This document shows, piece after piece, positions 19,819-31,291 of a stretch of 64,000 nt of DNA. The translations under genes and the position numbers were made by a program. Position 1 is the stretch's first letter. Each line of letters begins with the position of its first letter. The notes under the pieces were generated by a model, which worked only from the letters and a program-made list of their open reading frames with translations, was not told where the DNA came from and searched no databases. The DNA is from Leptodactylus fallax (Eukaryota > Chordata > Amphibia > Anura > Leptodactylidae), in the NCBI GenBank assembly GCA_947044405.1, contig CAMRHE010000166.1, positions 1,054,001 to 1,118,000 of the forward strand. The letters are read 5' to 3'.

Positions 19819-20806
19819 TGCAGCATCCCAGAGGGCTACTGCTTTTATGTGTTTGTCTTGTGTGCCTCTGGGTTTTATGTTTGTAAGTTCTGTTCTGTGT
19901 TAAGTGTTAAATGTAACATGTTGTGCAGCTTTCCCCTCGGCATTTCCCCCCTGCAGTGTTCAAACCCAGACTTGGTTCAGCCCTGGCCTATCACAGGCCA
20001 CTGGGCGGGGTTGTAGGGAGGTGTCATCTCCCCGAGCGACGGTTGGTCTCCTCAGTTCAGTTCAGTGCATGCAGCAGACTAGACTTGGTGTGCAGAGCTG
20101 ACCTGCTACCAGCCTCTGGACTGAAGGCCAACCGCCGCTTTTACAGCCCCAGGAGGGATACCATCAGCCCCAGGCTCACCTGAAGACAACCCAGAGCAAG
20201 GGAGTGAAGAGTTCTAAGTGGCTGGATTCATTCGGTGCCGTGCCAGGAGGAGCAGGAGAGGACCCTGACAGGAGAGTCGGACTCGGGCCTAGTCTACAGG
20301 TAACCAGATCCCTGTCAGGGCTCCCTGTAACTCCATCCCCAGTGTACCTAGCTGGGAGAGGCACAGAGGAGGAGTAGAGAAAGCCATCCCGTGGAGCCTA
20401 TACCATCTTTGGGTGCCCTCCTAGAACCAAGGCTGGGGGTTGGACACTGTAGGACTACTACCACCATCTGGAAGCTGCTGTTGACCCTCTGTTCCAGTTG
20501 CCTTATTAAACGGCTGTTTGGTTTACCTGCATCGCTGAATCCTGAGTCACGCCTGCTTTACCATCAGGGCTCTTCCGACCAACACCACACCGTCTCAGGT
20601 AGGATAGGTTCCCCTCTTCAACTGGAGGTGCCTCGGGGGAAAGAACTACTACCATCACCATCCGGTAATGCTGCAGGACCCCCCTCGACTTTGTCCGACC
20701 TAGGAGTGGGACTGGAGCTGTTTGGGAGCGTGCTCGGCCTGCTAGGTGGCACAGCATCCGCCACTACTACTCCCATCCTCCGGTCTCATCCGACTGGGTT
20801 GCGGCA
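19819..20806 (+). repeat. Solo LTR with 4-bp target duplication
   Basis: 988 bp starting TGCAGCATCCC and ending GGGTTGCGGCA, so the ends form a short inverted repeat (TGCxGCA). TTAG is present on both sides (19815-19818 and 20807-20810). There is no internal coding region, as expected after recombination between two LTRs. The start resembles the LTR at 5997, suggesting the same broad Gypsy lineage. Confidence 0.75.
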
Positions 20807-20843
20807 TTAGCAAAGGGTTAATGATGGTGACTAATCTTCTTGT

Positions 20844-22096
20844 GTGGCACCGGTTCCAAAGAAACCTCATCCTATGGACCTCAACAACTACAGACCCATA
20901 GCATTGACATCCCACCTGATGAAGATTTTAGAGAGACTGGTTCTCACACATCTCTGCCCTCTAGTGAGCCCCGCTATGGACGCTCTCCAGTTTGCTTATC
21001 GACCGGGCACTGGGGTGGATGATGCCGTCATCCACCTTCTGCACAGGGCCCTTTCTCACCTGGAGCAACCAGGGAACATTGTGAGAATAATGTTCTTTGA
21101 TTTCTCCAGTGTTTTTAACATACAGCCAGGGTTACTGAGAGACAAGCTGGCCCTTGCTGGAGTGGACCACCACCTCTCCAGTTGGATCCCAGACTACCTC
21201 ACAAATCGACCTCAGTATGTGAGAGCCCAGGACTGTGTGTCAGTTACTGTGATCTGTAATACGGGGGCACCCCAGAGTACAGTTCTTGCCTCTTTCCTCT
21301 TCACACTGTACACTGCAGATTCTAGGTGCAACTCATCTAGCTGCTACTTACAGAAGTATTCTGATGATGCTGCAATAGTAGGCCTCATCAAAGACGAAGA
21401 TGACAGGGAGTACAGAGAACTGAACCGGGATTGTGTGGACTGGTGCCAGCGAAACCACCTTAGGATTAACGCTGGGAAGACCAAGGAGATGGTGGTGGAT
21501 TTTCGTAAATGCAGATGCCCTCCTAAACCAGTGGACATCCAGGGGACAGGCATCGAGATTGTCAACACCTATAAGTACCTGGGTGTACTCTTTAATAATA
21601 AGCTGGACTGGGAAGATCACATGGAGGTCCTGTACAGGAAGGGCCACATCAGGCTCTAGCTGCTTAGGAGGCTGAGAGCCTTTGAAGTCCAGGGGGCACT
21701 TCTTAGGACTTTTTTCAACTCGGTAGTGGCATCAGCCATCTTGTTCGGCGTGTCCTGCTGGGGAAGCAGTATATCAACCAGGGATAGAAATAAATGTCAC
21801 AGAATTGGAGTGGAATTCAAAAAAATAATATATTAAAACTTAACATTTATTATAATCTAATAAAAGTGGACAAGCCACTATTTATGTGTCTAAAAATATA
21901 TATGGTACTGTGATGAAGATCACTGGAAACTCATAAATAGAACAAATCTGATTCCAGCCCAATACCTGCATCCCATATAGATTACCCAAAGCTATAATTA
22001 ACACATCAGCTGAATGTCTGGTGTCAGAGCAGTATGTGCAACTCCAAGATCACCTAGGCATAGAAATAAACTTGACAAGCTGATTAGAAGGGCCAG
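20844..22096 (+). pseudogene. Non-LTR retrotransposon (L2/Rex1-type) reverse transcriptase, truncated
   Basis: A 271-codon frame (20844-21659) encodes the RT core: LNNYRPIALTSHLMKILERL, then FAYRPGTGVDDAVIHLL, IMFFDFSSVFN with the first catalytic Asp, GAPQSTVLASFLFTLY, and the second catalytic box YSDD. Similarity to the RT C-terminus continues past the stop to 21794. It resumes at 22071 (DKLIRRAS sense) after a 265-bp insertion. The 5' part of the LINE, including any endonuclease, is absent. The matching 3' tail lies at 24731-24850, beyond a Gypsy insertion. Confidence 0.85.
21795..22059. mobile_element. 265-bp insertion with 11-bp target duplication inside the LINE
   Basis: ATAGAAATAAA is present at 21784-21794 and 22060-22070, and the LINE coding sequence is continuous once the insert is removed. 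An 11-bp duplication fits a SINE or other target-primed retroposon. I do not recognise the family. Confidence 0.7.
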
Positions 22097-22102
22097 CTTC
22101 TA

Positions 22103-22603
22103 ATCCTCATGGATCAGGGTACCCCATTCATGTCTAAAGTCACCAGAGAACTATGTAAACTCTTTAATATCAAACAGTTACGTACAACTGTTTACCACTC
22201 CCAGAAAGACGGGTTAGTAGAACGGTTTAACAAAACCCTAAAAAGTATGTTCAAAAGGTGGTAAACAAGGATGGAAAGGACTGGGATGTTTTGTTACCGT
22301 ATTTGATGTTTGCCATCCGTGAGGTACGACAATCTTTCACTGGGTTTTCCTCTTTTCAGTTAGTCTACGGTAGACATCCTAGGGGTCTGTTGGACATTGC
22401 TAGAGAAACATGGGAGCAAGAACCCACTCCCCACAAGTGTTATTGAACATATTGCTGGTATACAGGACAGGGTGGCGGCCGTTATGCCCATAGGTAGAGA
22501 GCATCTGGAGGAGACCCAAAAGGCTCAAAGCCGGGTTTACAATAGGTCGGCGAAGGTAAGGACCTTTAAACCGGGTGACTGAGTACTCGTACTCATTCCC
22601 ACA
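22103..22603 (+). pseudogene. Integrase C-terminal half
   Basis: Begins at the second catalytic Asp motif (MDQGTPFMSK) and contains the region around the catalytic Glu (DGLVERFNKTLK). It continues to the variable C-terminal part (GFSSFQLVYGRHPRGLLD). A frameshift near 22430 and a TGA at about 22579 break the frame. It runs on in phase into the RT frame at 22604. Confidence 0.8.
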
Positions 22604-23674
22604 GTGGAGAGTAAGTTCCTTGCCAAATGGCAAGGACCCTATGACGTGTTGGAGAAAATAGGGGAAGTGAACTACAAGGTTCGTCAGCCTGGTAGAAGAA
22701 AACCAGAGCAGATTTATCATGTAAACCTGTTAAAGTTGTGGAAAGACCAAGAGAGTCTGCTTACGGAAAGATCTCTGGCTAAACTGCCTCCTGTAGTATC
22801 CTCACAGGCTGCGGTTAGGACTACAGAGGAAGCAGTAGGGGTAACAATAGCAGAGTCCCTCACGAAAAGCCAACAGCAAGAATCCAGACAGTTTGTAGCA
22901 AGGAATATAGACGTGTTCTCCGAGCTACCTGGGTGTACGGCCATAATCAAACATGATATTGTTACCGAACCCCAGGTGAAAGTACAGTCGAGACCGTACC
23001 GGGTCCCCGAGGCTCGTCGACAAGCCATTTCGGAAGAAGTGCAGAAAATGTTAAAATTATGTGTCATTGAGAAGTCCAAAAGTGAATGGGCCAGTTGCAT
23101 TGTCCTAGTTCCCAAACCAGATGGGACGTTGCGTTTCTGCAACGATTTCAGGAAACTGAATGAGGTGTCTAAATTTGATGCTTACCCCATGCCACGGGTA
23201 GACGAACTTATTGAGAGACTGGGAGGGGCTCAGTACTTCACTACGCTTGATCTCACTAAGGAATACTGGCAGGTACCCCTAACGGATAGCGCCAAAGAAA
23301 AAACTGCCTCTATCACCCCTGATGGACTTTTTCACTATCTTGTGTTACCGTTCGGGCTTCACGGGGCCCCAGCCACATTCCAGCGGTTAATGGACATAGT
23401 GTTAAAACCTCATAGAAGTTACGCCTCGGCAAATCTGGATGACATCATCATTTTCAGCAATGACTGGGAGAGTCACTTGCCCAAGGTACAAGCGGTAGTG
23501 AATTCTTTGAGAGCAGCTTGCCTGACCTCTCACCCCAAGAAGTGTGCTTTGGGGATGGAGGAGACACGCTATTTGGGATATGTGATCGGCCGCGGTATAA
23601 TCAAACCCCAGGTCAACAAGGTCGACGCTATCCAGAAATGGCCTCGACATGTGAGCACCAAACAAGTTAGGTGA
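22604..23674 (+). pseudogene. Integrase GPY/F end plus reverse transcriptase
   Basis: 356 codons. The first ~50 are the integrase GPY/F module (AKWQGPYDVLEKIG, YHVNLLKLW). After a ~60-residue linker comes RT: KPDGTLRFCNDFRKLNEV, the first Asp in TLDLTKEYWQVPL, and LPFGLHGAPATFQRLM. The catalytic box reads NLDD rather than YLDD. TGA at 23672 and a TAG soon after interrupt the connection domain. Confidence 0.85.
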
Positions 23675-23725
23675 TTTCTGGGCATTGTTGGTTATTAGAG
23701 AGGCTTTATACTCAACTTTGCCACA

Positions 23726-24250
23726 GTGTCTGCTCCCCTGACGGACCTTCTAAAGAGTAAAAGGTCCGTTATGGTGCAGTGGAATGACCAGACCGAAAGC
23801 ACTTTTCAGGCATTAAAGTTGGCCTTGTGTGGATCTCCTGTCCTCATTACGCCCGACTTCAGCAGAGAGTTTGTGGTACAAACAGACGCATCAGATGTAG
23901 GGTTGGGAGCTGTTCTATCTCAGGAGGTGAATGGAGAAGAGCATCCAGTCACCTACCTGAGCAGGAAACTCACGCCAGCAGAGAAAAACTACAGCATAGT
24001 AGAGAAAGAGTGTCTGGCGATAAAATGGGCGTTAGAGGCCCTGAGGTACTACTTGCTGGGGAGGCAGTTCCGTCTAGTGACCGACCACTCACCCCTCACT
24101 TGGATGAGCAGATCCAAGGACAAGAACGCCAGGGTCACTAGATGGTTATTGTCCCTCCCTTCAAAACTTTAGTTTCTCGGTGGAGCAGAGCCGGGAAACT
24201 GCAAGGCAATGTGGATGCCTTGTCCCGGACTCATTGTTTAATGACTGGAG
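23726..24250 (+). pseudogene. RNase H of the truncated Gmr1-like element
   Basis: Same frame as the RT above, separated by two stops. Shows the APLTDLLK entry, the catalytic VQTDASDVGLGAVLSQ, and LVTDHSPLTWM. A frameshift near 24165 follows, and the closing motif NVDALSR occurs in another frame at about 24210. The polypurine tract follows within 30 bases. Confidence 0.85.
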
Positions 24251-24285
24251 TTCGCCCCGAGGGGTCAGATCTGGGCGGGAGGGTA

Positions 24286-24730
24286 TGTGAGAAAGTAAAG
24301 GGTGTGGTTTGGGAGAACAGGTATTTTCCAGCCAGGCAGTTAAAGGGTGTGTGGTAGAAGCCCACAGCAGGGAGGTCAGCTGACTAATTAAGGCCTGATA
24401 TAGGCTGTGTGTCAGAACTAGGAGGTGTGGCACTACACTGAGGAAACTGACCTTTGTATCTGAACCTGCATCAAGGTAACTCTGTGCCACCCGTTTGAAG
24501 TAACCAGAGTGAGAGTCTGGCAGCCAGACTCCTGTATAGATAGGGTCTGTTTTCTGTATTAGTTAGTTCTCAACCGAGAAGGGTTTTTTGTTGTTGTTTT
24601 CTGTTCATGTCTTTGTAAAGGCAACCTGTTAGTACACCAAGTGAAGAAACACCAAACTTGAGTGTGATCCAGTCTCTGTGTCCCTGTTTCCTGCACTGCT
24701 ACCGAGCATCTACCTGAGCGGTTCCCCACA
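24286..24730 (+). repeat. 3' LTR of truncated Gmr1-like element
   Basis: Starts TGTGAGAAAG directly after the polypurine tract and ends TTCCCCACA, giving 445 bp with TGTG/CACA ends. LINE 3' sequence resumes right after it. No second LTR is present for comparison. Confidence 0.7.
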
Positions 24731-24850
24731 GTATATATTGTATGTGTATTTGTATTTCTTATCTTGCATTGCATATCTTTGCTGCTGTAACACTCTGAAT
24801 TTCCCCATGGTGGGACTATTAAAGGATTATTATTATTATTATTATTATTA
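24731..24850 (+). mobile_element. 3' tail of the disrupted LINE with (ATT)n end
   Basis: Contains 'ctgaatttcccc' and 'gggactattaaaggattatt' followed by seven or more ATT units, the 3' end typical of L2/Rex1-type LINEs. The same tail occurs in reverse at 56312-56430. Confidence 0.75.
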
Positions 24851-25002
24851 AGGTGAATGTAAATTTATGACTTCAACTCTACACCTGTACTTGTAACATG
24901 GAACCCTGACAAATATATTACCTTATTTAAGATAATCTGTGAATTTTGAATAAAATCTAATACTGCAAAAACATGTGTTTTTGCATTTACATAATAAATG
25001 TA

Positions 25003-25415
25003 TACACACGTGGACAAAATTGTTGGTACCCCTCATTTAATGAAAGAAAAACCCACAATGGTCACAGAAATAACTTGAATCTGACAAAAGTAATTTGCCA
25101 AACTACATGTTGACAAGCCACAAAGCTTCTGGGAGAATGTCCTATGGACAGATGAGACAAAAATAGAAAAAAGGTTGTGCAACAAAATATTAAGCTAAGG
25201 GTACCATCATTTCTGTCCAGGCCTGTTTCATGAGTTTTCTTTTTTAAAAAATTCTGTTGAAGCATGGTTGAAAAGTAATGTCTGACTTTCATTTGTTCAT
25301 TTTCATAGAATTTTTATATATTATTACTTTTGTCAGATTCAAGTTATTTCTGTGACCATTGTGGGTTTTTCTTTCATTAAATGGGGGGGTACCAACAATT
25401 TTGTCCATGTGTGTA
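25003..25415. mobile_element. Non-autonomous Tc1/mariner derivative
   Basis: 413 bp with ~85-bp terminal inverted repeats starting TACACACRTGGACAAAATTG, flanked by TA. The centre retains about 60 bp (25110-25170) that reads in one frame as DKPQSFWENVLWTDETKIE, the first catalytic Asp region of a Tc1 transposase. It is therefore an internal-deletion product of a full transposon. Confidence 0.85.
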
Positions 25416-25510
25416 TATGCAGCACATTGTGGCTGTTGTTAGAGTGAACCACTAGATGGCAACATACTCCTAATCACAGAACAGGGGCCTAGAGGTTCAT
25501 TTATTTTTTG

Positions 25511-25561
<51 letters not shown>
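25511..25561. repeat. (TA)n microsatellite
   Basis: About 25 perfect TA units. Confidence 0.95.
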
Positions 25562-25562
<1 letters not shown>

Positions 25563-25715
25563 CGCAATCATATTCCACAGTGCTATACAGAGATATTGTC
25601 AACACTGTCCAAAGTAGGGCTTACAATCTAAATTCCCTATCAGTATGTTGTCCTTGGCTGGATTCAAACCCAGGACTAATAGAGTCTGCAAAAGTGGACC
25701 TGCATAGTCTCTAAC
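25562..25715. repeat. SINE-like interspersed repeat fragment
   Basis: Text such as 'gggcttacaatctaaattccc', 'tatcagtatg' and 'ggattcaaacccagga' matches, from memory, a very common frog interspersed repeat with a tRNA-like box (GGATTCRAACCC). Family name not assigned. Confidence 0.45.
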
Positions 25716-28019
25716 AATTAAATAAATTAAGGAAACTAAATTAAAAACGTTTTTAACAGAAAAGAAAAAGCTGCAAGAAATAATGGAAAGGCTGTGCAGG
25801 GGACTGAATTCTCTGCAGCATGCCCTCAAATCCTTGCAGATTTGTGTTCTTTGTAGAATAGGTACCCATTTCCCATATGTAAAAATTATCAAAATAATTC
25901 ACAAATGTAGTAACAAAAGATAAAGCTAAGCACATTGGGGCCACTTAATGTATTAAACTGTGGCACAAATCTTTAACTTAACCTTTCAAAGGCTGTTCAT
26001 TGGCTTTTTCTGCAGCAAGCTATCAGTGTCAAGTAAAAGGGGTATTCCGATCTGGACATTTATGGCTGTTTCCACAGGATATATTGTACGTCCCCAATAA
26101 ATATGGGTTTGACCTCTGAGACCTAGAATGGGGGGGCTGCCTACTGGAACCACTTTTAGATATAGTGTGGCCCTGGGCAAAATTAAAAATGGGGCCCCAA
26201 ATGAAGTACCTAGAAAGTGCCTCTAGTGTACTTACATCTTATGCTCTGCACTGCCTAGGAGATTGCCTAGAGATTAGAGCAGAGAGAAACAGATGGAGCT
26301 GTGGCTCCAACTGGGTGGGTTAGAAAGGTTACCATGCTTCCTCTTGTTGGCTAACTGAGTCATGACATCACTAGTCACAGCAGTGATGACCATGCTACTT
26401 AGCTGTTTTTATGTCTCTGTGATTAGCGACTGAACTCTGGACACAGATATAGTTAACCCATTCCATAAGAGTACGTCATTTGTCGCATGGGGATGTATGG
26501 AATAGGCTGAAAAAACTTCTTTTTTCAGACTAATGCAGCTGCAAACAAAGAAGATAAAAACAGCTTTGGAAACTGTAGATCCCCTGACGAAGCCATATTT
26601 GGCCAAACGTGCGTTGGGGTGCGTTTCCTACACGTGGTATGTAGTGAGGTCTGGTTTATTTGTACACACAGGGATTTCATTATTTTGTCTTTTTACTAAT
26701 CAGTATATGGTGTGACTGTTTGCCCACTCCCTGATTATTATTGTCTTTTATATAACATTTTGTTATTTATGTTGCCTACTAAGGGAACATTTCTTTATAT
26801 ACTGTATTTCTTTATATACTGTATTTTTTGCAGGGTTCTGGCTTTTCAGTTCCAATTTTCATTATAAGACATGCTTTTTCAATTGATATGTCCCTAGGTG
26901 TTTATATACTCAATATATACCTCCACTGCCAAGTATATAATATATATTTAGTAGATGTATTTTTCGTTTACCCCTATGATTGTGCAATTATTTTATAAAA
27001 TGTGTATTTAATAAACTATATATTTTGATATTATTTCTTGTGCAGAATTTATTTTGGCTACTCTAACTGTAGACAAGGGCCAACAATGTACTGTGTGTCG
27101 TTTATAATGTAGTTTCATGCTGATAGACTCCCTTTAAAGCCCCTTTTCTACAACAGATACTTTAAAGTCCATTAAAAATAGATATGCAATAAAAGCATTT
27201 CTAGTGGGTGATCCTCGGAGTACCCAAAACAGAGGTACACTGTTCCTTGTTGAGAAGTGGGAATTAAGTAAAAAGATAGGAGCACACCTTTCAGTAAAAA
27301 TGAACTATCTACAGTAGTATACAAAATAAAACCAGGCAGATATGGGAAAAGATATATGATAATGATCTGACAAAGACAGCAGATAAATACTGTAAAAAGA
27401 TTAAAAAAAATATATAAAAAGTAGCCCAAACTATTCTATAGCTACACAGCGTAGAAATTTTTTTGATGTAGAGCAATGTGCCCACAGTGGTCCTCATGCA
27501 TAAAAACTGTTCTAGCAAAAAATGGCAGGGCCTCCCATAGCAATCAAATCACTTTCTGTGGTTTTAGAAGATGGTTGAAAGTGGAAGAAATCATCTGATT
27601 CAGGCAACACCGAGCCTTTTGATAAATGAATATAACATTCATTTATAACAGGAGGTTCACAAAGATTTATCAGTCCCTGTGCTCATACTGTAATTCACTT
27701 CAAAAACAATTAAACTGGTTGTTCAGGTTTAGGACAAAAAAGTCTGTTTTTTTCCAGGTACAGCACCACTATGTGGCTGGTATTGAAATGAATGAGGATG
27801 AGCTTGGGCTTGTGCAGAAGAGTTCCCAATTTTTATGAAAAAAAAAACACATTCTTTTTTTCCTGTACATCCTTTTTAAAATAAAGGACAAAGAATGTCC
27901 CTCTTAGGCTTCCTTCTGAATAGAGCTTATGTGACCAATGCTTCTATGGGACTGCAAGTGTTTTGCCTGAGATTACTGTTCCCTGCATTCACAAGGAGGC
28001 TTTATGGGGACTTTTGGAT
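25716..28019. other. AT-rich intergenic sequence with repeat debris
   Basis: No gene recognised. Around 26580-26620 is 'cctgacgaagccatatttggccaaacgtgcgt', similar to a widespread amphibian/fish repeat motif. Around 27715-27830 ('gttcaggtttagga', 'cagcaccactatgtggctggtattg') is a fragment of another common frog repeat. The many short open frames look like chance. Confidence 0.4.
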
Positions 28020-30582
28020 CGGAGCTGAGCTTCGATTGAGGAGCATATTTGGTATTGCCGCATCTGTAACAACCTGTACAATAAAAATGAAACACTATTT
28101 AACCTGCACAGTGAACGTCGGAAAAACCCCCCAGAAGAAACGCCAAATTTTTCACCATCATTACAAAATATGCTATAAAAAGTGATGAAAAATTCATAGG
28201 TACACCAAAACAGGATGTACAATAAAAAGCACAGGTCGTCAGGCAAAAAATAAGTCCTCAACCAACTCTGTTAACCAAAAAATAAAAATGTTACACATCT
28301 CAGAAAATGGCAATACAAAAATAAATGATTTATGTCCCCAAATGGGTTTTTGTTCAGCTAATGCAAAAAAACAATATAAATTAGGTATCAACATAATCAT
28401 ACTGACCTGCAGAATAAAGTTAACATGTTACTTATACTCTACGCTGCATGGCATTTAAAAGGTAAAACGCAATGCCAGATGTGTTGCTTTTTTTTTTTTT
28501 TTTAAATCCACCACAAAAAGAGTTAATAACATTTATTCACTAAATTATAGGCACCCAAAAATGATGTAATTACAAAATGCATTGCATCCTGCAAAAATAT
28601 AGATTGGACAATGTGAAATGCACGATGTACTCTGCACATCTTACATTTTCAATTTTTTATCATCCCCTGTTTGCATCTGGGATACTAATGCTCTCTACAA
28701 CCCTTGATAAATCCTTTGAGGGTTGCAGTTTTCAAAATGGGGGCACTCACTAGGGGATTTCACTTTACTGGTACCTTAGAGGCTCTGAAAACATAACATG
28801 GCATCAGTGTCAGACTGGGATGTCTAGGGCCCACCAGTGGAATTGCTTCTAGGGGCCCACCAGCAGGACCCCTGCAGATCAACGGTACCGAGACAGGGCG
28901 GCCAAAGGTAATAACATGTTGGGAGCCATGTTGCTCACCCGTCATACCATGTGCACCACTGCACTACCTAAACCCACTGCTACACCCTGTATGGCAAGTG
29001 AACAGCATGGCTCTTAGAATTGTTACCTGTAGCCGCACTGTCCTGTAAAAGCTGATCTGCAGAGGTCCTGGCTGTTGTATCATCGCAGGCCATCAATATT
29101 AGAAAGATGGATAAATCCTTTGAAGAGGTTGTCCAGGAATTGGCGAAACCCATGTCCCTTGCGGGAGGTGTAAAATAAAAACTAAATAAATAAATAAATC
29201 ATACTCACCTGTCCCTGGCGTTCCGTTGTCCGCTGCCAGTGTCCATTCAGTCTCGTGCCGGCGACTCCTTGCTGGGAGTCCTGCACCTCATGTGACCGCT
29301 AAGACCAATTAGGTACAGAATTTCCAGAAATGAGGGGCCACCATGAGACCGAACAGATAGAGGCAGGGGACAATGGGGTGCTGGGGAAAGGCGAGTATGC
29401 TTTTTTTGATTTTTTTTTATTTTTACACCTTCCTGGCAGCCGCCACAGTGGTCGCTCTAGTTTATGGTCAACCTCTTTTAAGGGGTTGTCTGGGCCCAAT
29501 TTTTTTATGGCCACTTCACTGGTCCCCCATACTGTAATATGCCATTATATTGTGTGGGAGCAGTGATGGGGGCTAACATCCTGTGGGGGGGACATTAAAC
29601 TGTGTGGGCATATTAAAGGGGTTGTCCAGGGTTAATCTTTTTTATGGCCTATGGTCAGGATAGGCCATAAATACCTGATCAGTATGGCCCTTCCTTTAGG
29701 CCGCTGATTGGCTTCAGGGGTCATGTGACGTCACAGGTAGTCACGTGCAGGGGGAACTTGCGCTGGAAGAAAACAGAGCTGCAGGCCGAACCGCGCTGGA
29801 AGACACTGGGGACAAGAGAGAAAGTTTGTTTATTTTTGTTTGTTTTTTTTACCTGCCCCAGTGTAATTAAAAAAAAAAATGTTATCCTGCACAACTCCTT
29901 TAATGTCCCCCAGGCTATTGGCCTCCATCACTGTCCCTCCAATGACCCCATCAATGGTCCCCATACAGTATAGGGGACCAGTGAAGGGGTCACTGTACAG
30001 GGAGGAATATTGATGTATATATGCCCATACAGTGGCCCCTTCATTGGTCTCCCCTATAGCAGTATTGGAGTTTCTGCGACTTAGGTATTGTTATGTTGGA
30101 GCCCTAGAGTAGGCACCAGTATAACAATACAGTGAGAAATTAGCTGGGGTGGGAGGGGGAGATTACAACTCTCAACAGACCCAGAGCATCTGGAGTTGTT
30201 AGAGGTTGTTATCAGAGTTGTCAGTGAAGTTGAAAGATTTGGGGGCAAAACAGGTGGAAAAGTTGTTTTTTTGTTTGCGTGGTTAACTTGTACTTACCTT
30301 TCATACTGCTTGTCTGGGCTCCTATGCAGAAACCCGCCGCTGCGCACAGCATCAGTACGTCAGTGACGCTTGCAGCAACAAGCTGCAACTGGATTGGTTG
30401 CAACGGCTGCCCATCTGGATCCCCCCTACCCCCCTCCCTAGAGTAAATTCTTGATAGTGATGGTTACGGGTGCTGCAGCGATATCTCAGATACTTGAAAG
30501 AGATACAGCTTTAGTACCCACAACCACAGTTGTCAAGAACATAGTGAATGAGAAGCGCAGCACCCAGCATGTAAACAATACT

Positions 30583-31089
30583 GGGACAGTATAATATGCT
30601 CCGCAGTGGCCCCAACACAGCATTATATGCTCCGCAGTGGCCCCAACACAGCATTATATGCTCCACAGTGGCCCCAACACAGCATTATATGCTCCGCAGT
30701 GTCCCCAACACAGCATTATATGCTCCGCAGTGGCCCCAACACAACATTATATGCTCCGTAGTGTCCCCCACACAGCATTATATGCTCCGCAGTGGCCCCC
30801 CACACAGCATTATATGCTCCGCAGTGGCCCCAACACAGCATTATATGCTCCGCAGTGGCCCCAACACAGCATTATTTGCTCCGCAGTGGCCCCAACACAG
30901 CATTATATGCTCCGCAGTGGCCCCAACACAGCATTATATGCTCCGCAGTGGCCCCCACACAGTAATATATGCCCACAGTGGCCCCCACACAGTATTATAT
31001 GCCCACAGTGGCCCCAACACAGCATTATATGCCCCACAGTGGCCCCAACACAGCATTATATGCTCCACAGTGGCCCCAACACAGCATTA
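30583..31089. repeat. 31-bp minisatellite, left block
   Basis: About 16 tandem units of the type 'atgctccgcagtggccccaa' plus 'cacagcattat'. It continues at 34373 after a Tc1 insertion at a TA within a unit. No spacer structure, so not a CRISPR. Confidence 0.93.
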
Positions 31090-31291
31090 CAGTGCCTTGC
31101 GAAAGTATTTGGCCCCCTTGAACTTTTCAACCTTTTGCCACATTTCAGGCTTCAAACATAAGGGTATAAAATTACAATTTTTTGTTGAAGAATCAACAAC
31201 AAGTGGGACACAATCGTGAAGTGGAACGAAATTTATTGGATATTTTAAACTTTTGTAAAACATAAAAAACTGAAAAGTGGGGCGTGCCAAA

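Larger units (their letters stand above)
22097..24730 (+). mobile_element. 5'-truncated Gmr1-like Gypsy element
   Basis: Starts inside integrase and runs integrase, reverse transcriptase, RNase H, polypurine tract (GGGCGGGAGGG, 24273-24283) and a 3' LTR. Integrase precedes RT, as in the element at 7126, but the two are clearly different families. It lies within the LINE, whose tail resumes at 24731. LTR, gag, protease and the integrase N-terminus are missing. Confidence 0.88.

Noticed and set aside
30596..31219. Long open frames with repeated PTQHYMLRSG-like peptides
   Set aside because: They are translations of a 31-bp minisatellite, open in more than one frame, with no start context or domain.
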